Part shown: piece by piece, positions 1-5,163 of the stretch
Numbering within the stretch: position 1 is the stretch's first letter
How the letters are laid out: every line of letters begins with the position of its first letter
Assembly: GCA_937907035.1 (NCBI GenBank)
Contig: CALCTX010000162.1
Location: 1-5,163, forward strand
DNA: 5,163 nt
Source of the DNA: an uncultured Selenomonadales bacterium
Lineage (GTDB): Bacteria; Bacillota_C; Negativicutes; Selenomonadales; Selenomonadaceae
Direction: 5' to 3'
Notes under the pieces: model-generated
The model's database searches: none
Told to the model about the DNA's origin: nothing
Seen by the model: the letters and a program-made list of their open reading frames with translations, nothing else
Program-made: the position numbers and the translations under genes

Positions 1-111
1 ATCTTATTCTGACAGAACTTGTCGGCATGTCTCAACGAATACCCGCATGTCATTGATGACTCGCCTGCAGTAGTAGTCTGTCAATATAGTGTCTCACTTA
101 ATTACATAAAT

Positions 112-140
112 AGAATACCACTTTAGGATTTTACAGTCAA
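112..140 (-). promoter_or_regulatory. possible sigma-70-type promoter reading leftward out of the window
   Basis: On the minus strand TTGACT (140-135, 5 of 6 with the -35 consensus) and TATTCT (117-112, 4 of 6 with the -10 consensus) are separated by exactly 17 bases. An A-rich tract (about 160-171 on this strand) lies upstream. It sits after the presumed operon terminator and points toward the left edge, so it would drive a gene or RNA lying mostly beyond position 1. Matches of this quality also occur by chance in AT-rich DNA. Confidence 0.35.
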
Positions 141-224
141 GAGAATAAGCAAGCTTTCCACTTTGTTTTTTGTCTGTTTCAAAAAATTATTGATAAATTT
201 CATTTATTTTAAAATTATATATAT

Positions 225-245
225 GTTATCGTCAGTCACGATAAC
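225..245. repeat. perfect 8-bp dyad, GTTATCGT-5-ACGATAAC
   Basis: A 21-base hyphenated palindrome with arms at 225-232 and 238-245 and loop CAGTC, embedded in very AT-rich DNA. It could be a regulator-binding site for the gene to the left, or a second terminator stem, since leftward it is followed by an AT-only stretch without a real U-run. The symmetry is directly visible; the function is unknown. Confidence 0.5.
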
Positions 246-250
246 TACTA

Positions 251-297
251 TAAATAAATATAGGACTGCAGTCTATGGTCAACCCATTCTGCAGTCC
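251..297 (-). terminator. probable intrinsic terminator of the valS-folC-ligase operon
   Basis: Perfect 9-bp inverted repeat: GGACTGCAG (263-271) with CTGCAGTCC (289-297). A second 4-bp stem ATGG/CCAT (275-278 with 284-287) is nested in the 17-base loop, giving an extended hairpin. In the leftward transcript it lies 72 bases after the ligase stop and is followed by TATATTTATTTA (262-251). That tail is U-rich but interrupted, so termination is likely rather than certain. Nothing else is seen between 298 and 369. Confidence 0.55.
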
Positions 298-369
298 ACA
301 ATTTCCTACCATATTTAATTATAATACCTTAATTCAAGAAAATGCGAAGTATTTTTCTGATTCAAGGCA

Positions 370-1584
370 TTATAATTCATCAGCCCTGGCAGCTATTCCG
401 CATAACAACCAAAATAACATTGAAGTCGGTATATTGAACAGCACATCGTCCGTAATACCCCCAACCGCAACTGTCAATATCGCCAATCCAATCCCCAGGC
501 GCAAACTTTTCATAAAATTCGACCCGGCATTTTCTCTCTTCTTCAACATATGATACATACTGCCAAAAAAGAAAAGGAAATATCCCAAAGCACCGATCAA
601 ACCAATTTCAACCGCATAATTCAAATAAATATTATGCGCATGAACGATCAAAACCGAAGGATCATTAATATAGAAATCATACGAATGATAAACGAGCCAA
701 TATGCTCCCCAGCCAATCCCAAACATAGAATGTTCCTCGATCATAGCCAAACTGCTTTCCCAAAGAGCAAGTCTCATCTCTGAAGAGGTATCCATTTTAG
801 TAAATACAGACATCAATCGTTCTGCTAATGCCGGATTGGCCGCAATAATTATCATTCCTATTATTATGCACCCTAATAAAACTCTCCGATCTTTCACAGC
901 TCCATAACCGGCAATAACAATCGCAACTGCCAGACAAGCTCCTCGTGCATAAGTCATCGCCAAACAAATTGCCAGCAACACAGTTCCTGATATGCATAAA
1001 AGTTTCTGCTTTTGAGTATCAGAAAAAACGAAAAAACCTAACACAAAACAAATTGCTTCATCAAGATATCCGGCCAAAATATTTGGATTCTGCCAAGTGG
1101 AAAACACACGTTTTTTCAGTTCAGGAAAAGCCTCTGCATCTACCCATTTTATATTGCTGATATCAATACCGAAAAAATATTGGTAATATCCATACAACAC
1201 TACAAACAAAGCTGAAACCGCCAAAGCCTTGGCTAAAAGCTTCAATTGCCTTTCATCTTCGATTGTCTGAACTGCTAATATAAATGAAAGAATATATACT
1301 GCTCCTGTGCAAATGAAATTATATAAACTAAATAACGGCTGTGGTGAAACCGTTATTGATATAACTGAAAAAACAGCAAACACTGCAATCATCACATCAA
1401 ACTGTGTACGGCGAAAAGAATACTGTCTGTCTATCTTGCTGCGCAAAAGCAAAAGGACAATGCCGGCCAGTAAAGCTGTCAGAGCCAATTCCGGTAATAT
1501 TGCTACAAAAAAAGTCTCTGCCAGCAACGAATAAAATGTCCAAGTCTTTAGTTTTTCAGCAGAAAAACAACTTGCCAATCTCAT
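370..1584 (-). CDS. O-antigen ligase / polymerase family membrane protein (WaaL/Wzy-like)
   Basis: A 404-residue protein that is almost entirely hydrophobic helices, about 11-12 by eye, for example near 16-47, 62-80, 90-105, 115-137, 168-186, 195-229, 234-252, 325-345 and 361-400. It fits the O-antigen ligase (Wzy_C) superfamily, which moves undecaprenyl-linked glycans onto lipid A-core or polymerises or transfers sugars at the outer face of the inner membrane. Signature elements are TYARGA (211-216, Arg214), MRLALWESSLAMIEEH (270-285) followed by GIGWG (289-293), and HAHNIYLNYAVEIGLIG (315-331). That last motif, in the long extracytoplasmic loop between about 253 and 324, carries the conserved His-Asn of the family. 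Start ATG 1584 overlaps the folC stop as ATGA with GGAGAGG just upstream, so translation is probably coupled. Length is typical and no defect is seen. Ligase, polymerase and protein-glycan ligase (PglL) cannot be separated by sequence alone, so no symbol is given. Confidence 0.88.
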   Translation of the reverse strand: MRLASCFSAEKLKTWTFYSLLAETFFVAILPELALTALLAGIVLLLLRSKIDRQYSFRRTQFDVMIAVFAVFSVISITVSPQPLFSLYNFICTGAVYILSFILAVQTIEDERQLKLLAKALAVSALFVVLYGYYQYFFGIDISNIKWVDAEAFPELKKRVFSTWQNPNILAGYLDEAICFVLGFFVFSDTQKQKLLCISGTVLLAICLAMTYARGACLAVAIVIAGYGAVKDRRVLLGCIIIGMIIIAANPALAERLMSVFTKMDTSSEMRLALWESSLAMIEEHSMFGIGWGAYWLVYHSYDFYINDPSVLIVHAHNIYLNYAVEIGLIGALGYFLFFFGSMYHMLKKRENAGSNFMKSLRLGIGLAILTVAVGGITDDVLFNIPTSMLFWLLCGIAARADEL

Positions 1585-1904
1585 TTTTTCCTCTCCGCAC
1601 CTGAATCCAACAATAAACGGCGCATATTACCAATAAGATAAAGTGATCCGGTGATACATAACAATTTTTCTGAACCAGCTAAAGACAATGCTTTTTGTAA
1701 CGCTGCATTACGGTCAGGCTCAACAATTATCTCTTTACAATGTGCTTGAAATGCTACTATTCCCGGATCTTCAGCTCGTGGTGAATCAGGCATTGTAATG
1801 ACTAAAGCATCATCCGGGCGCAATAGCAGCTTCAACATACTGATGTAATCTTTATCCTGCAAAACTCCCAACAAAAATACCCGTTGTTTTTCAGGGTAGT
1901 ACAT
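1581..1904 (-). CDS. folC 3' fragment: C-terminal domain of FolC (107 aa if restarted)
   Basis: This is the out-of-frame remainder of folC, not an independent gene. It shows the usual C-terminal Rossmann-like features: LLGVLQDKDY (11-20), ITMPDSPRAEDP (36-47) and LLCITGSLYLIG (80-91, the strand-turn near the end of FolC proteins). The homologous frame extends upstream of this ATG to 1952, adding 16 residues with GAHNPGG, so the Met at 1904 is an internal methionine of the ancestral protein. Restart is conceivable because TAG 1909-1907 lies two bases before this ATG (TAGACATG) and a weak purine-rich AGAAAGAG precedes it. Any such product would still lack the first strand and the GAHNP loop. 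Its end overlaps the following gene by ATGA. Confidence 0.6.
   Translation of the reverse strand: MYYPEKQRVFLLGVLQDKDYISMLKLLLRPDDALVITMPDSPRAEDPGIVAFQAHCKEIIVEPDRNAALQKALSLAGSEKLLCITGSLYLIGNMRRLLLDSGAERKK
1590..1596 (-). promoter_or_regulatory. ribosome binding site of the O-antigen ligase gene, inside folC
   Basis: GGAGAGG lies 5 bases before ATG 1584 and is formed by the last Glu-Arg codons of the folC C-terminal frame. Together with the ATGA stop/start overlap at 1581-1584 it decides the start and suggests translational coupling to the upstream frame. Confidence 0.7.
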
Positions 1905-1906
1905 GT

Positions 1907-2881
1907 CTAAGCTCTTTCTGAATTCAATAATCCCCCCAGGATTATGTGCCCCACTTGAACATCACCGGAAATAAAACTTTCAAATCTCCCCGGCCATTCA
2001 ACTGTAGCAAAAGCATTGCAAACAGCATCCGGCTTTATCATCTCGTCATTGTTATGAAGCAAAAATGCTGTCATAAAAACAATTGCGCTGTTTTCAATCT
2101 GCGGTATCCCTAACAAATTCAAATCATAACGTTTCTTATCCATTCCGATAAGAGTAGAAGAAAACTCCAATTCTTGTTTGCCATCATGCACCCGAAGAAA
2201 ATCAGAAAAAAAATCCTCGCCGGCAACAAAAACGTCAGTATTTTTTTCTGCCGCTGTATTCCTGATTATTTCAAGTGGCAGACCTTTTGCCGCAGTAACG
2301 ACAGGAACTCCCTTTTTGATAATGCCTGCTTTATGTTGCGCTATTCCTTCCAAAGTACCACCACAACGGTCTGCATGTTCCATCGTAACATTAGTGATAA
2401 CAGAAACCTCCGGAATAATAACATTCGTTGAATCCAAAAGGCCACCTAATCCGACTTCAATTACTGCATAGTCAACTTTTTTCTCGGCAAAATATAAAAA
2501 TGCCATTGCTGTAAGCACTTCAAATTGTGTTGGACACTCCTCGCCCCCGGCGATCATTTCATCTATTTTTTCCCGCACCATTGATAATATCCGGACAAAA
2601 TCTTCTTCAGATATCATCTGCCGGTCTATCTGCATTCGTTCCCGATAAGTTTCCAAATGCGGTGACGTATACAACCCGGTACGATACGGAGTCCAGTAAA
2701 GGACTCCCGCCAGCATTGCCGATACTGAACCTTTTCCGTTCGTACCGGTTACATGGATAGTACGATATTGTTTCTGTGGCTGCCCTAACAGCTCCAACAG
2801 GCGCTCAATCCTCGTCAGTCCGAGTTTTACACCGAAAACAGCCAATCCTTCAATATAGTCCAAAGCTTCTTGATAATTCAT
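1907..2881 (-). CDS. folC: folC 5' fragment: N-terminal ATPase domain of FolC (324 aa)
   Basis: This is the only part of folC with normal initiation. ATG 2881 has a ribosome binding site 7 bases upstream, and the product begins MNYQEALDYIEGL as expected for the family. The domain is complete: P-loop VTGTNGKGS (44-52), TSPH omega-loop (72-75), FEVLTAMAF (120-128), EVGLGGLLDSTN (142-153), His169 of the MEHAD segment, Lys184 of HKAGIIK (the position of the carbamylated, Mg-binding lysine in characterised enzymes), and WPGRF (296-300). The usual Arg of the GLGGRLDATN signature is Leu148 here. The last 14 residues (VGHIILGGLLNSERA region) are out of frame and not native. If translated, the product would have the ATP-binding domain but not the C-terminal domain that completes the active site, so it should be inactive alone. 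I cannot tell whether the intact gene had dihydrofolate synthase activity as well as polyglutamylation. Confidence 0.8.
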   Translation of the reverse strand: MNYQEALDYIEGLAVFGVKLGLTRIERLLELLGQPQKQYRTIHVTGTNGKGSVSAMLAGVLYWTPYRTGLYTSPHLETYRERMQIDRQMISEEDFVRILSMVREKIDEMIAGGEECPTQFEVLTAMAFLYFAEKKVDYAVIEVGLGGLLDSTNVIIPEVSVITNVTMEHADRCGGTLEGIAQHKAGIIKKGVPVVTAAKGLPLEIIRNTAAEKNTDVFVAGEDFFSDFLRVHDGKQELEFSSTLIGMDKKRYDLNLLGIPQIENSAIVFMTAFLLHNNDEMIKPDAVCNAFATVEWPGRFESFISGDVQVGHIILGGLLNSERA

Positions 2882-2888
2882 TTTGCTT

Positions 2889-2894
2889 TCCTCT
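2889..2894 (-). promoter_or_regulatory. ribosome binding site of folC
   Basis: AGAGGA on the minus strand, 7 bases before ATG 2881, inside the 18-base valS-folC gap. It fixes the start of folC and, with the short gap and no terminator-like hairpin, supports co-transcription with valS. Confidence 0.7.
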
Positions 2895-2899
2895 AAAAA

Positions 2900-5163
2900 T
2901 CATAATTCTTTAAGATAACTGAGGCGTTCTTCAACAGCTTTCTTTTTATCCTCATAGCCCTGCAGTTTTTCCTTCTCCTTGGCAATGACATCAGCCGGGG
3001 CTTTTGCAGTAAATCCGGCATTATTAAGTTTGCCGGCAGCTCTCTTGATCTCCTTATCCAAGGTCTCCAACTCCTTATTTAACCGGATTGTTTCCTTCTC
3101 GATATCAATAAGGCCTTTAAGCGGCAAATATACTTCTGCGCCATTGATAACAGCTGTCAAAGCATTATCCGGTTTTTCTGTCCCAGCCGGCAAAATTGTA
3201 ACCGGATCTGTTGCTGCCAAAGTTGTAAGATATCCTTTATTCTCTGCAAAAACTGAGCGCAAATTTTCATCAGTGATACTGAATATTGCCTCACTCTTTT
3301 TGCCCGGAGCCGCATTGACCTCCAACCGCATATTGCGAATAGCCTTAATCGCCTCCATTACAGCAGTCATCTGTGCTTCGCCGCTCTCATCGACCTTGCC
3401 TTCCTCACCTGACGGCCACTGAGCGATCATCACGCTTTGTCCTTCATGCGGGATATGTTGCCAAATTTCTTCTGTAATAAACGGCATAAACGGATGCAAA
3501 AGGCGCAAAGTATGCTCTAAAACATACGCCAACACATACTGTGCTGTCCGGCGCGGGCGTTCGTTTTCCTTATCATAAAGACGTGCCTTAACGAGCTCAA
3601 TATACCAGTCACAGAGTTCACTCCAGATAAAATCATAAATTGCCCGACCGGCTTCGCCGAGTTCAAACTTCTCCAGATTATCCGTAACCTGTGCGGCAGT
3701 CTTTGCATACCGGCTCAAAATCCAACGGTCAGCCAAAGTATAATCAGCCTCAGCCGGAACAAAAGCCTTATCAAAGCCCTCCAAATTCATCAACATAAAC
3801 CGTGATGCATTCCACAATTTATTGGCAAAATTACGTGCTGACTCAACCCGTTCCCAGTAAAAACGCATATCATTACCCGGAGTATTGCCTGTGATGAGCA
3901 TAAACCTTAACGTATCAGCACCATATTTTTCAATGACCTCTAACGGATCAATGCCATTTCCCAATGACTTACTCATCTTCCGCCCCTGACTGTCACGTAC
4001 CAGGCCATGAATAAATACATGTTTAAACGGAATGTCCTTGCCAAATTCCATTCCCATCATAACCATTCTGGCTACCCAGAAGAAAATTATATCGTAACCG
4101 GTAACCAAAACGCTTGTCGGATAAAACTGCTTAAGCTCCGGTGTGTCTTCCGGCCACCCCATTGTCTCAAAAGGCCATAATCCGGAACTGAACCAGGTAT
4201 CCAAAACATCTTCATCCTGATGCAGATGCTTGCCTCCGCACTTCGGACAAACTTCAACCTCATCCCGAGAAACAATCGTTTCTCCGCAATCATCACAGTA
4301 CCAGGCCGGAATACGATGACCCCACCAAAGCTGACGGGAAATACACCAGTCACGAATATTCTCCAGCCAATTGCAATAAATCTTTGTAAACCGTTCCGGA
4401 ACAAACTTGATCCGCCCGTCATTAACCGCTTCTATAGCCGGCTTAGCCAATGATTCCATCTTAACAAACCACTGTTTCGATACAAGCGGCTCAATAGTTG
4501 AACCGCAACGCGAACAATGTCCGACCGCATGTTCATGTTCCTCAACACTTACCAAAACACCTGATTCATCAAGATCCTTTACCAGTGCTTTACGGCATTC
4601 ATAACGATCCATGCCGGCATACTTCCCGGCATTATCAGCCATTGTACCGGTATTAGTTATAACTCTTATCTGCTCCAAATTATGCCGCAAGCCCATTTCA
4701 AAATCATTCGGATCATGAGCCGGGGTAACCTTAACTGCACCGGTACCAAACTTTGGATCGACATACTCATCCGCAAACACCGGAATTTTGCGGCCAACAA
4801 TCGGTAAAATCAATTGCTTTCCAACATACGCTTTATAACGCTCATCATCAGGATGAACTGCTACACCGGTATCACCGAGCATCGTTTCCGGGCGGGTCGT
4901 TGCTATCTCAACATAATTTCCCGGTTCGCCGTCAACCTCATAACGCAAATGCCAGAGATGACCGTTCTCCGTTTCATGATCGACTTCAATATCACTGATA
5001 GCTGTATTACACGATGTACACCAATTAGTTATTCTCGTACCCTGATAAATAAGGCCCTTTTCATAGAGGCTGACAAACACATCCCGTACAGCCTGGGAAC
5101 AGCCTTCATCCATAGTAAAACGTTCTCTGTCCCAATCACAGGATGAGCCCATCTTCTTAAGCT
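2900..5163 (-). CDS. valS: valyl-tRNA synthetase, N-terminus cut by window edge
   Basis: Class I cytoplasmic aminoacyl-tRNA synthetase that attaches valine to tRNA-Val using ATP and hydrolyses mischarged Thr-tRNA. The frame stays open through 5163, so the methionine at 5152 is internal. About 753 codons are visible against roughly 880 for Bacillus ValS, so about 130 residues including the HIGH motif lie outside. Counting from the Met at 5152, I see the editing-domain [17 protein letters not shown] at 85-101 and the [16 protein letters not shown] block at 313-328. The catalytic KMSKS loop is at 392-396. There are four CxxC pairs (C45/C48, C213/C216, C286/C289, C302/C305), the last two forming a zinc-ribbon-like knob. 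A helical anticodon-binding domain spans about 465-610. The charged coiled-coil tail at about 683-750 (starting [20 protein letters not shown]) is the ValS-specific tRNA-binding arm and separates it from IleS and LeuS. It ends in TGA 18 bases before folC, so the two are probably co-transcribed. No defect is seen. Confidence 0.97.
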   Translation of the reverse strand, partial: LKKMGSSCDWDRERFTMDEGCSQAVRDVFVSLYEKGLIYQGTRITNWCTSCNTAISDIEVDHETENGHLWHLRYEVDGEPGNYVEIATTRPETMLGDTGVAVHPDDERYKAYVGKQLILPIVGRKIPVFADEYVDPKFGTGAVKVTPAHDPNDFEMGLRHNLEQIRVITNTGTMADNAGKYAGMDRYECRKALVKDLDESGVLVSVEEHEHAVGHCSRCGSTIEPLVSKQWFVKMESLAKPAIEAVNDGRIKFVPERFTKIYCNWLENIRDWCISRQLWWGHRIPAWYCDDCGETIVSRDEVEVCPKCGGKHLHQDEDVLDTWFSSGLWPFETMGWPEDTPELKQFYPTSVLVTGYDIIFFWVARMVMMGMEFGKDIPFKHVFIHGLVRDSQGRKMSKSLGNGIDPLEVIEKYGADTLRFMLITGNTPGNDMRFYWERVESARNFANKLWNASRFMLMNLEGFDKAFVPAEADYTLADRWILSRYAKTAAQVTDNLEKFELGEAGRAIYDFIWSELCDWYIELVKARLYDKENERPRRTAQYVLAYVLEHTLRLLHPFMPFITEEIWQHIPHEGQSVMIAQWPSGEEGKVDESGEAQMTAVMEAIKAIRNMRLEVNAAPGKKSEAIFSITDENLRSVFAENKGYLTTLAATDPVTILPAGTEKPDNALTAVINGAEVYLPLKGLIDIEKETIRLNKELETLDKEIKRAAGKLNNAGFTAKAPADVIAKEKEKLQGYEDKKKAVEERLSYLKEL

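Larger units (their letters stand above)
1..369. other. intergenic region after the operon, no supported gene
   Basis: Positions 100-262 are strongly AT-rich and hold the dyad and the possible promoter; 263-297 is the terminator-like hairpin. Positions 1-95 are less AT-rich. On the minus strand, 7-93 is open for 29 codons (reading DTILTDYYCRRVIND onward) to TAA at 6-4, but it is bounded upstream by TGA and has no credible start. The same stretch has a 7-bp complement TGACAGA/TCTGTCA (plus-strand arms at about 10-16 and 76-82), so it could instead be a structured leader of a leftward transcript. It matches no riboswitch or RNA family I recognise. Confidence 0.5.
1581..2881 (-). pseudogene. folC: folC, bifunctional folylpolyglutamate/dihydrofolate synthase, frameshifted
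   Basis: FolC is a cytoplasmic Mur-ligase-like enzyme that joins L-glutamate to dihydropteroate and/or to folates using ATP. The whole locus is the right size for one FolC (about 433 encoded residues; relatives about 420-430) but sits in two frames. Codons 1-310 run from ATG 2881 through the GRFE linker to a Val-Gln-Val strand. The family then expects Leu-Asp-Gly-Ala-His-Asn-Pro. Here the first frame reads VGHIILGG and stops at TAG 1909-1907, while the -1 frame from 1952 reads GAHNPGGIIEFRKSLDMYYP and continues to TGA 1583-1581. Nine residues separate GRFE from the lost Leu-Asp, matching the Bacillus-type spacing as I recall it, so a 7-base loss fits exactly. The aspartate of this motif is missing in both frames. 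The 3' end overlaps the next gene by ATGA, showing that the second frame is the ancestral one. A recent mutation or an assembly error are both possible; the lost LD codons argue against a simple one-base error. Confidence 0.85.

Noticed and set aside
25..51. Direct repeat GCATGTC at 25-31 and 45-51
   Set aside because: Only two 7-base copies 20 bases apart with no further similarity around them; not enough for a repeat array or binding-site claim.
100..262. Possible insertion-sequence end or mobile-element scar in the AT-rich spacer
   Set aside because: No terminal inverted repeat pair, target duplication or transposase fragment that I recognise can be shown in the window.
275..553. 92-codon plus-strand open frame over the operon hairpin and the 3' end of the ligase gene
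   Set aside because: It is antisense to a well-supported gene, starts inside the hairpin loop, has no good ribosome binding site and shows no recognisable protein features.
1931..1937. G GGG GGA on the minus strand, in phase as a -1 slippery heptamer before the folC stop
   Set aside because: A -1 slip here would join the frames, but the GAHNP motif lies upstream of it and would still be misread as GHIIL, with Leu-Asp still missing. Programmed frameshifting therefore does not restore a normal FolC, and the lesion is not at this G-run.
2979..3422. 147-codon plus-strand open frame inside valS
   Set aside because: It is the antisense shadow of the ValS C-terminal region, whose coiled coil and anticodon-domain sequence are clearly the coding sense.
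4814..5146. 110-codon plus-strand open frame antisense to the ValS editing domain
   Set aside because: The minus strand carries unmistakable ValS motifs here, and the plus-strand product has no family features or start signals.

Overview
The window holds the end of a leftward (minus-strand) gene cluster, in transcription order valS, folC, then a polytopic membrane protein of the O-antigen ligase family. About 370 bases of intergenic DNA follow at the left edge. The valS-folC pair is a common Firmicutes arrangement. An O-antigen ligase/polymerase-type gene directly attached to it points to an outer-membrane-bearing (diderm) Firmicute such as a member of the Negativicutes. That placement is inferred from gene order and protein style, not from any search.

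Layout, right to left. Positions 5163-2900 encode valyl-tRNA synthetase, lacking only its N-terminus because the window ends. After an 18-base gap with a good ribosome binding site comes folC (2881-1581). folC is broken: the N-terminal ATPase domain is intact, but the frame is lost inside the conserved LDGAHNP motif that opens the C-terminal domain. The pattern fits a 7-base deletion near 1952/1953, and a stop follows at 1909-1907. The rest of the C-terminal domain is preserved in the -1 frame and ends with an ATGA overlap into the membrane protein (1584-370). That membrane protein looks complete.

Downstream of the last stop, the AT-rich stretch 1-369 contains a strong hairpin (263-297) that probably ends the operon and a perfect 8-bp dyad (225-245) of unknown role. 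It also has a possible leftward promoter (112-140) that would serve a gene or RNA beyond the left edge. No mobile element, CRISPR array, tRNA or rRNA is recognised.

Functionally the cluster mixes housekeeping with envelope biosynthesis. ValS charges tRNA-Val, FolC would make and polyglutamylate folates, and the last protein probably transfers or polymerises surface glycans at the periplasmic face of the inner membrane. The main point for follow-up is the folC lesion. No convincing new multi-gene system is visible.
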